Shown: positions 19,059 through 28,373, counted from the first letter of the stretch. The stretch: 64,000 nt of DNA from JAEXOD01 sp963667875 (GCA_963667875.2 CAXXGC010000001.1:496001-560000), one strand, 5' to 3'. Numbers and translations: made by a program. The notes: generated from the letters alone by a model not told the origin.

Positions 19059-19198
19059 AGGAGTACCTCTTTTTTTAGTTTCAAATATAATCTCCTATGG
19101 TCATTTGACCTAAACTTTAAATAATAAAACTAACAACAGAATTTAAGTTGTCATTAATTATAAATTAAAATTTATCTTAAAAAATAGTGAGTCAAAAG

Positions 19199-20695
19199 AT
19201 GAAAAATATGTTTTCAGTTGTTTCGTTATTAATATTAATAACAATGTCTTTAATTTCTAATTCTAATGCTCAAATTAACACAGAAAATCAAAAAGATTCA
19301 ATTGATATTAAACAAACGGCATTGGATTATATTGAGGGTTTTTATTCGGGTGATGTAACAAGAATGGAAAAGGCTATTCACCCCGATATTAACAAAGCAA
19401 TTCCCCGAGATCTTCCCCAAACCGGCAGAACAATTTTAACCTATTCAACTTATTCGGGGTTAATTGAATTTACACGTGCAAAAATTGGTGCCCTCGATGA
19501 TTCTTTACGTAATATCAAAATTGACATTCTGAATATTGATAATGATGTAGCAAATGTAAAAATATCTTCGGCCAACTTTATTGATTTTACTCAGATGGTA
19601 AAACTTGATGGGATGTGGAAAATTGTTAATGTGCTTTATACCACCGGCACCAGTGTAGCACCAAGACTTAAGGATTTTAATTTAAAAGATGAAAAAGCTG
19701 CTATCGAACAAATTGCTCTAGACTATCTTGCCGGAATGAGTGGATCGGATGCTAAATGTTTGGAAATGGCAATTGATCCCGAATTCAGTAAAATAACTCT
19801 TAATCCAATTCCGGGTACCGGTAAAGTTAGTTTTAGAAGACAAAGATATGTATCAATGATTGAAAATGCTTTAGCCAGAGTAGGCAAACAGGATGAAATA
19901 TATCGCAATAATAGTGTAACGGTTCTTGATATTACCGACGGAATAGCAGTTGTAAAATGCGAAATGGTGACAACCTATGAATATGTACAAATGTTTAAAA
20001 GCAGTGGCGAATGGAAAATATTAAACAGTATTTTTAAACAAAATAATTCATTAACTTTAGCTCAAGTAATGGCAATAACCGTTGGAAACCCAATGCCGGA
20101 CTTTAATTTATCAATATTTGGAGGGGGAGAATTTTCATTATCTAAATACAGCGGTAAAAATGTATTACTGATGTTCCCTCGAGGCTGGATCGGAAACACT
20201 TGGTGTCCATATTGTCCGTATCAGTATCTTGAACTTGAACAACTTGAAAAAACTGATAAAATAGAAAAGAAAAACAATTTAAAAATTGCTTTTGTGCTGC
20301 CTTATAGCAGCGATAAAATTAAAGATTGGATTGAAAAATTTCCCGAAGCTCTTCAAACCGTTGAAGCAATTAAAAACCAAGAACCGGCTCCGGTACTTGG
20401 TTCCGTTCAATCCGATTATATGATGTGGGCAAGAAACCATTTTCCAATTAAGTTTGATGTAAAAAAAGATGACCAACATACAACTATTCCCGTTTTGGTT
20501 GATGAAAACAGAACACTTTCAAGACAACTTAAAATATTTACGGGTTTTTGGGATGGTATTACTTCTGAACAAAATATGGCCACAGTTTTAATAATTGACA
20601 AAAAAGGAATCTTACGATTTAAATATATAAGTCAGATGACAGAAGATAGACCAACAGTAGAATTTTTATTGAATTTTATTAAAGAAATGGATTAA
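19199..20695 (+). CDS. Secreted fusion: two NTF2-like (lumazine-binding type) domains plus AhpC/TSA-type thioredoxin-fold domain
   Basis: A 498-residue protein from the ATG at 19199; a GTG 12 bp upstream is possible. A signal peptide ends near NSNAQ. Two tandem NTF2/SnoaL-like domains follow (about 35-155 and 165-290), each with the pattern ALDYxxGxxxGD/SD...MEKAIHPD or LEMAIDPE and a KxDGMWKIVN or KSSGEWKILN end. Then comes a peroxiredoxin-like domain (about 290-495) starting VGNPMPDFNLSIFGGGEF, with C336-P-Y-C339 in a WCPYC motif. It probably acts in the periplasm or at the surface as a thiol reductant or peroxide-handling protein; the NTF2-like domains may bind a small molecule. The fusion is unusual and the function is inferred. 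Confidence 0.8.
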   Translation: MKNMFSVVSLLILITMSLISNSNAQINTENQKDSIDIKQTALDYIEGFYSGDVTRMEKAIHPDINKAIPRDLPQTGRTILTYSTYSGLIEFTRAKIGALDDSLRNIKIDILNIDNDVANVKISSANFIDFTQMVKLDGMWKIVNVLYTTGTSVAPRLKDFNLKDEKAAIEQIALDYLAGMSGSDAKCLEMAIDPEFSKITLNPIPGTGKVSFRRQRYVSMIENALARVGKQDEIYRNNSVTVLDITDGIAVVKCEMVTTYEYVQMFKSSGEWKILNSIFKQNNSLTLAQVMAITVGNPMPDFNLSIFGGGEFSLSKYSGKNVLLMFPRGWIGNTWCPYCPYQYLELEQLEKTDKIEKKNNLKIAFVLPYSSDKIKDWIEKFPEALQTVEAIKNQEPAPVLGSVQSDYMMWARNHFPIKFDVKKDDQHTTIPVLVDENRTLSRQLKIFTGFWDGITSEQNMATVLIIDKKGILRFKYISQMTEDRPTVEFLLNFIKEMD

Positions 20696-20706
20696 CAAGT
20701 TGTCAC

Positions 20707-20736
20707 CTCATCATCAGTGTTAAAGCTGATGATGAG
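20707..20736 (+). terminator. 11-bp hairpin after the peroxiredoxin fusion gene
   Basis: CTCATCATCAG and CTGATGATGAG form a perfect 11-bp stem with an 8-nt loop, 11 bp after the stop codon. No T-run follows, so it may be a terminator or a 3'-end stabiliser. Confidence 0.5.
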
Positions 20737-20788
20737 TGTTAACCGGAAAACAAATTACTAAACTATTAATTAATACTATTGGACAAAT

Positions 20789-21919
20789 ATGATGAAAAAA
20801 TATATACAAAAAATTAAATCGAATAGCTTTTACAAAATACTATTTATTATGTTATTTGTGCCTTTTTTTTGTAATGCTCAATTGCTTAATGGTCCGCAAA
20901 AAATTGTAAAAGATAAAATTCATAATAGGCTTTTAGTTTCAAACGGCAATGATAGCAGGCTTGTTGTAATTGATAGTACCGGACATCAGGATTATTTTTT
21001 GCCAACTATTGAATATTTTGAGGACGGGATAGAAGTTGTTGGAGATACGGTTTACGGTGTTGGAGGTAATAGAATGATTAGGGGTTATAATTTGACTACT
21101 AAGGCAAAAGTTGTTGAATTTAGAATTCCGGGTGATGGAAATGACCATTTATCAAGTATAACTTCCGATTCCGCCGGACATCTTTTCATTTCCAGTCCAC
21201 CGCTGCACTTAATTTATAAATATCGTATAAGTGACGGAACTTATTGGGTATTTGCCAATGATACCACATTAATACAGCCTAACGGGATTTTATTGGAAAG
21301 AGAAAAAAACAGAATAGTAATTATTGGTGACGCTCCCGTTCCTAAAGCAAAAATTTATGCTGTAAGTTTAATTGATTCGACAGTGTCAATATTAGCCACA
21401 ACCAATTTTAAAAAACCTGACGGAATTATACGAGACGGAAATGGAAACCACTATGTTGGCGGGTATTACCTTACATCAGTTTTTAAATATGACGCTGATT
21501 TCAGTCAAGCTCCGGTAATTTTTCATAGTGCAAACAGTATTGTATATCCCACTTATGATGAAGTGGATAATTCGTTATTGGTTGCGTCATATAATTTAAA
21601 CACATGGGAAAGAATTCCTATTTTTACAGATGTGGACGAATCAAAAGAAAATCTAAAAAGTTATTTAATGTTCCAAAACTATCCAAATCCATTTAACTCA
21701 ACAACTACCATTAAGTATGAATTGGCTGCTCAGTCGGATGTGAAAATAATTATAAGTAACGTTTTAGGGCAAACAGTTGCAATATTAGATGAAGGTTTAA
21801 AAAATGCCGGAACGTATGAATATAAATTTAATGCCAATAATCTATCAAGTGGTATTTACTTAAACAAAATAATTGCAGGGAATTACAGCGAAACGAAAAA
21901 AATGATTTTATTAAAATAG
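20789..21919 (+). CDS. Secreted beta-propeller (SMP-30/gluconolactonase-like) protein with T9SS sorting domain
   Basis: A 376-residue protein. A signal peptide ends FFCNAQ, then about 270 residues of six-bladed-propeller character with repeats such as VVGDTVYGVGGNRMIRGYN, SSITSDSAGHLFIS and PDGIIRDGNGNHYVGGY, as in SMP-30/NHL proteins. The C-terminus has NYPNPFNSTTTIKYE, a T9SS signal with Ser replacing the usual Pro. The start could be either of the adjacent ATGs at 20789 and 20792. Its enzymatic activity, if any, is unknown. A solo end of the DUF1670-like cassette begins 2 bp after the stop. Confidence 0.8.
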   Translation: MMKKYIQKIKSNSFYKILFIMLFVPFFCNAQLLNGPQKIVKDKIHNRLLVSNGNDSRLVVIDSTGHQDYFLPTIEYFEDGIEVVGDTVYGVGGNRMIRGYNLTTKAKVVEFRIPGDGNDHLSSITSDSAGHLFISSPPLHLIYKYRISDGTYWVFANDTTLIQPNGILLEREKNRIVIIGDAPVPKAKIYAVSLIDSTVSILATTNFKKPDGIIRDGNGNHYVGGYYLTSVFKYDADFSQAPVIFHSANSIVYPTYDEVDNSLLVASYNLNTWERIPIFTDVDESKENLKSYLMFQNYPNPFNSTTTIKYELAAQSDVKIIISNVLGQTVAILDEGLKNAGTYEYKFNANNLSSGIYLNKIIAGNYSETKKMILLK

Positions 21920-21920
21920 T

Positions 21921-21950
21921 ATCATATGGCCATAGGAGCCGTTAAGTTAT
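21921..21950 (+). repeat. Solo copy of the DUF1670-like cassette left end
   Basis: This 30-bp segment matches 17293-17322 at 25 of 30 positions, including TCATATG and GTTAAGTTAT. It sits in the same place, 2 bp after the TAG of a T9SS gene. No second end or DUF1670-like gene lies nearby, so it may be an excision scar, a decayed element or the sequence the element targets. Confidence 0.7.
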
Positions 21951-22137
21951 AATAATACAAACTATTAACAAACCCACAATTTCCCGGTTTTACCTTATAA
22001 CTTATAATCGTTTTGGTTTTTCCCAAATATGTTACCTGCCAAAATTACCATAGATTATAATTTGAACCTTTTTTTGTTTCAATGTATCTTATCTATAAAA
22101 CAAATTAATAACTTTGTTGAATAAATAGGAGTATATG

Positions 22138-22347
22138 ATGAAAAAAAATATGGGTTCGGTTGATAAAGCAATAAGAACTTTAATAGCTTTAACTGTTTTA
22201 GCACTTTATCTTACCGGTGTAATTACGGGAACTGCTGCAGTAGTTTTTGGTATTATTGCAATTGTATTTGTAGTAACAAGTTTTATAGGTTTTTGTCCGC
22301 TTTATACTTTATGCCAATTAGATACATGTAAAATACCAAAAAAGTAA
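22138..22347 (+). CDS. DUF2892 (YgaP-type transmembrane domain) small membrane protein
   Basis: A 69-residue protein with the family N-terminus MKKNMGSVDKAIRTLIAL and two hydrophobic helices (about 15-32 and 35-52), followed by a short cysteine-containing tail (FCPLYTLCQLDTC). AGGAG at 22127 is best spaced (6 nt) for the ATG at 22138; the adjacent ATG at 22135 is closer than usual. Members often accompany rhodanese or sulfur-handling genes, but here it stands alone. Function not established. Confidence 0.88.
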   Translation: MKKNMGSVDKAIRTLIALTVLALYLTGVITGTAAVVFGIIAIVFVVTSFIGFCPLYTLCQLDTCKIPKK

Positions 22348-22522
22348 AAAATAAAGTATTAAGCAGCATAAATTATTTGCCGTGCTTTGATATTAAACCA
22401 TAAGTATTAAGATGCTGATGGGGTATAGCTTCTGTTCTTAGAGCCAGTTATGCTTGGGGGAGGAATGAGCGTTATAATAAAATTGATATGAATCTAATCT
22501 TTTCTGTATTAGAGATTTATGT

Positions 22523-22562
22523 TAAGCCAAAACAAATCAAAAAACTCGGTTGGTTTGGCTTA
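22523..22562. terminator. Hairpin between convergent genes
   Basis: TAAGCCAAA (22523-22531) and TTTGGCTTA (22554-22562) are exact complements separating the DUF2892 and Kelch genes. The long loop and the lack of a clear T-run make this a weak bidirectional terminator call. Confidence 0.4.
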
Positions 22563-22577
22563 TAATATTATTTGATA

Positions 22578-24071
22578 CTATTTCATCAATACAAGTTTTT
22601 TTGTATTTGTAAAATTGCCAGCATTCATTTGGTAAATATACATTCCGCTTGCTAATTTACTGCCATCAAATGTTACAGAATATTTGCCCGCAGTTTTATA
22701 CCCATCAACTAAAGTTGTTATTTCTTTACCTAAAACATCATATATCTTTAATGTAACCATACAATTGTTTGGTATTTGATATGATATTGTTGTATTTGGA
22801 TTAAATGGATTTGGGTAGTTTTGGTTGAGTTCAAATTTGTCGGGAGTAACATTTTCGTCTTTTACGTCGTCAATAAAAATTGTAGCAATTACAATACACG
22901 AATTTACAGGTGTAAAATTTGTGTTATAATCGTTTGAGGTTGTACCGCCCGAAACTAAAAGCCAATTTTCATTCCAAGTGTAAAATAATGGGTCTAATGA
23001 AGCACCGGTTAAAAAATAGGAGTTTTCCATTGGGTAAAAATCAGGTGGATTATAAACTTGAACCCATGGATGTGAAAGGTAAGGATAAATATGGAATAAT
23101 TGGGCACCACAGGAATTGCCTTCGTATTTAGCCGCAAGCAAATAGATTTTTGTTCTGCTTAAGTTTAATGTCCAATCAATATAAGTACGTTCATTGGTTG
23201 TAAAAGTATAATCTAAATTTAATTTTTCAAACACTTTTGAAATTGGGTCAAATGTAAAGAAAAAGCTCTCGGATGTAGAATTATCTGTAGCAAAATAAAT
23301 ATACTTTCCGTTACAAAATATATTACTTCCGGCCTCTTTGTTATTATGCATAATAGTTAAGTTTGGTTTATCCGGAAACAATGTTTCAGACACTACTGTA
23401 AATGCGTTAGTTTCAGGGTCAAATTCTTCAACTTTTTGATAGTTTATTGTTCCGTAAATATCGGTACCGCCAAAAACTGTAACCTTCCCATCAGTTGTGG
23501 GTACCAAAATAGGTGAAGAACGAGGAGTATTTAAAGCCTGGGTAGTGGTGAAAATATTGTTTCTTGGATTAAAAACTTCGCCATAAGTTGCACTGTTTTG
23601 GTCATACCAGCCGCCAACTATTAAAATTGAGCCGTTATCCATTAAAGTACCATTATGAAACATCCTGCCATATTGCATGGTTGCATTAATAGGTTTAAAA
23701 GTATAATCGGAAGGATCGAAATATTCAACCGTGTTATATCCGGGAGCCACACCTAAATTTGCGGCACCTCCAAAAATATAATAATAACCATTATTTGCTC
23801 TTACCAATGCAGCACCATCGTGAGGAAAATTCATGTTTAGAAGTGTACTTTCATTAGTAAGACAATCAATAACTTCGGCATTGGCTAATGATACAAAACC
23901 TGTACCATGTCCACCAATTAATAAAACATTGCTGTCGGGAAGAACGGTATGTATGTGTGACATTCTATTAACTTGCATCGGAATCCCTTCAACAAAAACA
24001 CCACCATAATCACTCATTGCTTGAGCATAAATTACAAACGGGAATAAAATTAATAATAATAGTTTTTTCAT
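22578..24071 (-). CDS. Secreted Kelch-repeat protein with T9SS sorting domain
   Basis: A 497-residue protein. A signal peptide ends FVIYAQ. Kelch-like blades follow (about 35-250), with VLLIGGHGTG, YYYIFGGAAN, ILIVGGWYD and KVTVFGGTD, each a GG doublet followed by an aromatic-containing strand. The C-terminal domain has NYPNPFNPNTTISY and ends KKLVLMK, the T9SS type A signal. AAGGAGG lies upstream of the ATG. Kelch propellers of this galactose-oxidase-like type can be catalytic, but no copper-site residues can be assigned, so a binding role is equally likely. Confidence 0.85.
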   Translation of the reverse strand: MKKLLLLILFPFVIYAQAMSDYGGVFVEGIPMQVNRMSHIHTVLPDSNVLLIGGHGTGFVSLANAEVIDCLTNESTLLNMNFPHDGAALVRANNGYYYIFGGAANLGVAPGYNTVEYFDPSDYTFKPINATMQYGRMFHNGTLMDNGSILIVGGWYDQNSATYGEVFNPRNNIFTTTQALNTPRSSPILVPTTDGKVTVFGGTDIYGTINYQKVEEFDPETNAFTVVSETLFPDKPNLTIMHNNKEAGSNIFCNGKYIYFATDNSTSESFFFTFDPISKVFEKLNLDYTFTTNERTYIDWTLNLSRTKIYLLAAKYEGNSCGAQLFHIYPYLSHPWVQVYNPPDFYPMENSYFLTGASLDPLFYTWNENWLLVSGGTTSNDYNTNFTPVNSCIVIATIFIDDVKDENVTPDKFELNQNYPNPFNPNTTISYQIPNNCMVTLKIYDVLGKEITTLVDGYKTAGKYSVTFDGSKLASGMYIYQMNAGNFTNTKKLVLMK

Positions 24072-24352
24072 CTTTTTGCCTCCTTATAGTGTTGAACATT
24101 TGCACAAATTAATTTAATAAATTAAATAATATATGTCAAAATAAAAAGAAATGAATAATTGTTTTTACATTAAAAATTGTATTTATGGTATAAATGATTG
24201 GCCGTAATGAGTAAAGAAAGAACTAAGTGAAAATTCGTAATTTTAGATATTATCAGTCTTGTAATTTTTGTGATTAATTTGACTTTAAGCAATCGAAAAC
24301 AAACAAAACAATTTTAAATTGGTCAAATTAACGTTTTCAGAGTTCAAAATAT
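24072..24352. other. Intergenic upstream of Kelch gene
   Basis: AT-rich; contains the ribosome site of the Kelch gene near 24084 on the minus strand. No other element was seen. Confidence 0.45.
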
Positions 24353-24735
24353 TGTCTGAACTATGAATTATGTGATTATTATGATTGCCATGATTTTAAC
24401 ATTGTTTGAACTATGACTTGAGTGATTGTAGTGATCTTAAAAAATAGAACACAGATATACACAGATTGAGCAGATTAACACAGATTAACCATTGTCTGAA
24501 CTATGATTTATGTGATTATTATGATTGCCATGATTTTAACATTGGTGCTTGTTGACAACAACCTAATTATCCAAAAGTTTCCTTTTATCAAACCCACTCT
24601 GGAAGAGTAGTATGTCTGTAACTCGACAAACCCCAAACACTCCACAACTCCGGCGGAGTTGTATGTTCTTAAATATTTTAACGACTTTTTATTTATAATA
24701 GAACCAGGTTTTACAAAGATTGGACGGATTTGCAT
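24353..24735. repeat. Dispersed non-coding repeat block, same family as 7837 and 38546 arrays
   Basis: TGTCTGAACTATGA occurs at 24353 and 24493 with GATTGCCATGATTTTAACATT and CACAGATTGAGCAGATTAAC-type words between. From 24545 it continues with a second conserved block (ATCAAACCCACTCTGGAAG, then GTATGTCTGTAAC) that is also found at 39300, and ends with an ACTCCGGCGGAGT palindrome near 24646. Confidence 0.85.
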
Positions 24736-24880
24736 TTAGTTATTATTTTGTTAATCTCTGGTTTTTGTCCGAACACTGATTATAATTGCTATTGGATTAT
24801 TTAAAATGTTTCGAGAGGTCAATTTGTAAATTTTACAAAATAAGTTTACATTTGTTTTATAATCTTTAGGAGGAAAACCA

Positions 24881-25375
24881 TTGAGTGATAAAAATTATCA
24901 AGCGGAAAAAATATCTAAAACAGCATCAATAATTATTAATGGCAGCATAACAAGTGTTTTCCCACTATTTGGAGCTTTTGAGGAAAGAAAATGGGCGGAG
25001 GGATGGAACCCTGTTTTGATTTACCCGGAACAAGAAATTATTGAAGAGGGGACTACTTTTAAAACAGCGGGGAATGAAGAGGAACCTGAATATCTATGGA
25101 GAGTTTCAAAATTTTATCCTGAAAAATACTTAATCCAATATTTGGTTAGTACGGCAAACAGATATTGGACAATTACGGTAAAATGTAGTTCAATAGAAGA
25201 AAACAAAACTATGGCCCAAATTACTTATACATTTATTGGATTAAATGAGTTGGGGAATGGGATTAATAAAGAAGCTCTTGAAAGAATGTTTCTAAACAAT
25301 CTGAAGGATTGGGAAGAAGAAATTAATGGTTATTTAGAAAAAAATAATCTTGTGACATTCAATTATTCTAAATAA
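24881..25375 (+). CDS. SRPBCC (START/Bet v1-like) ligand-binding protein
   Basis: A 164-residue cytoplasmic protein starting at TTG 24881, chosen because AGGAGG ends 7 nt upstream and no ATG fits. The pattern ASIIINGSITSVFPLFGAFEERKWAEGWNP at the N-terminus is the opening strand and helix of a polyketide-cyclase/SRPBCC domain, and the C-terminus is a long amphipathic helix (LERMFLNNLKDWEEEI). Such proteins bind hydrophobic ligands or act as cyclases. It is monocistronic; the ligand is unknown. Confidence 0.75.
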   Translation: MSDKNYQAEKISKTASIIINGSITSVFPLFGAFEERKWAEGWNPVLIYPEQEIIEEGTTFKTAGNEEEPEYLWRVSKFYPEKYLIQYLVSTANRYWTITVKCSSIEENKTMAQITYTFIGLNELGNGINKEALERMFLNNLKDWEEEINGYLEKNNLVTFNYSK

Positions 25376-25654
25376 CAATCTGTTTGTCTACTTTACTTCC
25401 GGGGATTTGTTTATACGTTTGGCCCAAACCAAATAAAATAATTTAATGATGTTATTAATATCCCCTGCTTTTATAAAAATAGATTTTTGACTTGATTTAA
25501 ATTAGTGGGATAGTTATTTTAAATAATAAAAATTGTGTTCGTTAAAGTGAAAACGAATAGATATTGTTTGGAAAGTAATGGGCATTAATCTGTTTTATTG
25601 TTTTTATTGAATATAATTTAGGGTTTTATTAATAACAATTGTGGGGAGTGTGAA

Positions 25655-27247
25655 ATGAAAATTAACAGTATTGCTATTTTAACTTATTATCTTTTAACTT
25701 GTTTAATTTATGGGCAACAAACAGAAAGAAGAAATACTATTTTACAAAATAAACTTCACGAGGGGAAATATTTAACATCTCTTGATTCAAAACAAAGATT
25801 CCGTGACAAAACCAATGAGTATATTTTACAGAAAAAATTAAATAAAAATGAATCCCAAACTACAAGTGCTGTTTTTAAACCATCTGTTGTTACATTACAC
25901 GATAGTCCAATGCGAGAAGTATATAGTTATAATGAGCAGGGGAAATTAACTACAATGCATTATGAACTAATGAACAATGGTAACTGGGAGATTGTTACCC
26001 GAAGAACCTACACATACAATTCTAACGGTGATATTTTGCTGGAATATAGCGAGAAACTAAGTAGCGGCTCCTGGGTTCGAAACTTCCAAAATGTTTACAC
26101 GTATGATGAAGATGGGGATTTGGTAACTAAATTATATGAATTATGGTATCAATCATATTTGGCTATTGGCGAACGTACTACTTATACCTATGACGTGCAA
26201 GGGAATTTGGCAACTCTTCTTTTTGAAAAACTAAATAACAATAATGTATGGGAAAATAAATATTATGATTGTTATGCATATAATGAACAAGGAGTTATGA
26301 TAGCTAAGACTAGAGAGAATTGGAATGAAGGAGTAAAAAGCACACGTGAAACCCATACCTTTGATACAGACGGCAATACTACTAATTTGATAATCGAAAT
26401 AATGAACAATGGTACTTGGGACTATTCTTCTAAAAGAACTTATGAATATGATTCGTTGGGGAAAATACAATTAGAGCTTGAATTTTATTGGTTAGGTGAT
26501 AGATGGGGAGATTATTATCGCACAACATATAATTATAATGTTGATGGCAATCTTTTAACGGAATTGTTTGAAAGTTATAACGGAATTGATAGCTGGGTTG
26601 GTGCTTATCGTAATACTTATACTTATGATTCGTTGGGAAATAGAGAGACAATTCTTGATGAGATTTTTAACTCGAATGTATGGGAAAATTATTATAATGT
26701 CGCATATACTTATGATATCCAGGGAAATATATTAACAGATGTTGAACAAGAATATAAAAACGGTGCTTGGAGAAACTCTTATCGTGTTGATTACGAATAC
26801 GATGCTAATAATAATACAACCAGTTGCGAAAGTTTTGGTTGGTTAAATGGCGTTTGGTATACTTCCGCCAGCAAAATTACTTTATATTATAATAATAAAG
26901 CCGATTTTTTAAGTTATTATGTTGGCAAGTGTAATGTAGAATATATAACGATTACAAATGTAGTTGAAAATAATAATAACTCATTGTCGTACAATTTATC
27001 GCAAAACTATCCAAATCCTTTTAATCCAAGCACAAGCATTAAATTTTCTTTGCAAAACAACGAATTTGTTACAATAAAGATTTATGATGTGTTAGGAAAA
27101 GAAATTTATACATTAGTAAATGAAGAATTAAAAGCCGGTAGTTACACAAAAACTTGGAATGCTGAAGGAATAAGCAGCGGAGTTTATTTTTATAAACTGC
27201 AAACCGGAAAATTAAGCGAAACTAAAAAAATGATTTTGTTGAGATAA
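25655..27247 (+). CDS. Secreted YD-like repeat protein with T9SS sorting domain
   Basis: A 530-residue protein with a signal peptide ending LIYGQ. Residues about 85-430 hold roughly nine repeats of about 38 residues following a Y-x-Y-[ND]-x-x-G-[ND] core (YTYNSNGDI, YTYDEDGDL, YTYDVQGNL, YEYDSLGKI, YTYDSLGNR), like the YD repeats of RHS proteins but with longer inter-core segments containing W. No RHS core or toxin tip is present. The C-terminus has NYPNPFNPSTSIKFS, a T9SS signal. GGGAG precedes the ATG. It is likely a surface fibre or carbohydrate-binding protein. Confidence 0.82.
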   Translation: MKINSIAILTYYLLTCLIYGQQTERRNTILQNKLHEGKYLTSLDSKQRFRDKTNEYILQKKLNKNESQTTSAVFKPSVVTLHDSPMREVYSYNEQGKLTTMHYELMNNGNWEIVTRRTYTYNSNGDILLEYSEKLSSGSWVRNFQNVYTYDEDGDLVTKLYELWYQSYLAIGERTTYTYDVQGNLATLLFEKLNNNNVWENKYYDCYAYNEQGVMIAKTRENWNEGVKSTRETHTFDTDGNTTNLIIEIMNNGTWDYSSKRTYEYDSLGKIQLELEFYWLGDRWGDYYRTTYNYNVDGNLLTELFESYNGIDSWVGAYRNTYTYDSLGNRETILDEIFNSNVWENYYNVAYTYDIQGNILTDVEQEYKNGAWRNSYRVDYEYDANNNTTSCESFGWLNGVWYTSASKITLYYNNKADFLSYYVGKCNVEYITITNVVENNNNSLSYNLSQNYPNPFNPSTSIKFSLQNNEFVTIKIYDVLGKEIYTLVNEELKAGSYTKTWNAEGISSGVYFYKLQTGKLSETKKMILLR

Positions 27248-27272
27248 TATTATAATAAATTATTAGTTGGAT

Positions 27273-27304
27273 AAAAGGGGTACTTACAAAAGGTGCCCTT
27301 TTTT
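27273..27304 (+). terminator. Rho-independent-like terminator after YD-repeat gene
   Basis: AAAAGGG (27273) pairs with CCCTTTT (27296), with a few mismatched inner bases, and is followed by a T-run to 27304. Confidence 0.65.
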
Positions 27305-27413
27305 GTTACATTAGAAAGTGATATTTAAGTATTGATGAACATTTTACCGGCTGTTTTCTGTGAGGCAATATTTAGTAAAGCTGAACAATTAATTTTAATG
27401 GTTATTATATTTC

Positions 27414-28373
27414 CTAATTAATCTTTAATTGCCTTTCAAATTCAGTTTTAGATACATTTAATATATTACATTGCCGTTCAATGGTAGAGCTTATTTGATT
27501 TGGCGGGAAGGGGAGTTTTGTTTGTGAAATTACAACTTCGGCCATAAATACTTTTTGTACCCATTTAGTATTGGGATCCAAATAAATATCACCAAAATAG
27601 TGAGAGCGGCCAACTGTTTTTATAATCATATTGGGCATTGGTTCAATAATCATATTAAAGGAACTTTCACCTGAATCGTAATGGACAATAACAGCGGTTT
27701 TTCCGTTTGTTTTGCTTAATCCCATCAACTCCAAAGTTATTTCCCCATTTTCAAAATAGGATCCTTCTTTAACATTATTTCCCAAATTTACCGGTGGTTT
27801 TGTATTTGATGCGTAATGGATTATTTTATCTCCAATTTTGTGCAAGTTCTGAATTCCTGTTAATCCGGGTGTTTCTGCCGCAAAAACATCACAAAACGAA
27901 TGAAAATCGATAAACGTATTATAGATTAAATATGAGTATTCGGGAGCAAAAGGCATATTGCTGTTATCAATTAAATTATCAAATATTTTGTGGTCAATTC
28001 CGAACACATAATTGTTTTCATCCACTTCGCCCAAATGGGGTGTATATGTCCATCCGGCAAGCGATGGAACTGTTTTAATTATTGTATCATTAGTTAATAC
28101 TAAAAACCTTGAACATTCGTAATACGGCTTATTTGTTTTACCGTCCGTAATATATTTTAGGAATAAAATGTATTTATCTTTGGCAGCTAAAACCCCATCG
28201 GGATTAAAAGTTTTTACTTCCGTTTGGCATATAAAAAACTGATTGCTGCCGCTTTTTACCCCTCCTAATTGGAATGTGCTGTTTAATATATCAAAATTAT
28301 CCGTTTCGGTTTGAGCGGTAATAAAACTGCCGCACATCAACAGGAATAAATATAATATTCGATTAAGTTTCAT
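27414..28373 (-). CDS. Secreted protein of unknown function
   Basis: A 319-residue protein from the ATG at 28373, which has AGAGGAAACC just upstream and gives a signal peptide ending SFITAQ. The frame is open 27 codons further into the neighbouring regulator gene but that extension is unlikely to be used. No recognised domain: it is beta-rich with a few cysteines (ICQTE, YECSR, HSFCD, ERQCN). It lies 22 bp after a winged-helix regulator gene on the same strand and may be cotranscribed with the regulator and membrane protein. Confidence 0.65.
   Translation of the reverse strand: MKLNRILYLFLLMCGSFITAQTETDNFDILNSTFQLGGVKSGSNQFFICQTEVKTFNPDGVLAAKDKYILFLKYITDGKTNKPYYECSRFLVLTNDTIIKTVPSLAGWTYTPHLGEVDENNYVFGIDHKIFDNLIDNSNMPFAPEYSYLIYNTFIDFHSFCDVFAAETPGLTGIQNLHKIGDKIIHYASNTKPPVNLGNNVKEGSYFENGEITLELMGLSKTNGKTAVIVHYDSGESSFNMIIEPMPNMIIKTVGRSHYFGDIYLDPNTKWVQKVFMAEVVISQTKLPFPPNQISSTIERQCNILNVSKTEFERQLKIN

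Larger units (their letters stand above)
17293..19109. mobile_element. Putative two-gene DUF1670-like mobile cassette with imperfect terminal inverted repeats
   Basis: The left end GTCATATGACCAGAGGA (17293-17309) and the complement of 19093-19109 (GTCAAATGACCATAGGA) agree at 15 of 17 positions. Between them lie two overlapping paralogous genes on the minus strand. A solo copy of the extended left end (25 of 30 identical) occurs at 21921. No DDE, serine or tyrosine recombinase motif is evident and no target duplication was established, so calling it mobile is inference from structure and from the solo end. Confidence 0.5.

Noticed and set aside
24508..24735. 75-codon minus-strand frame
   Set aside because: It lies wholly in a dispersed non-coding repeat block whose sister copy at 39300 does not keep the frame as a gene.
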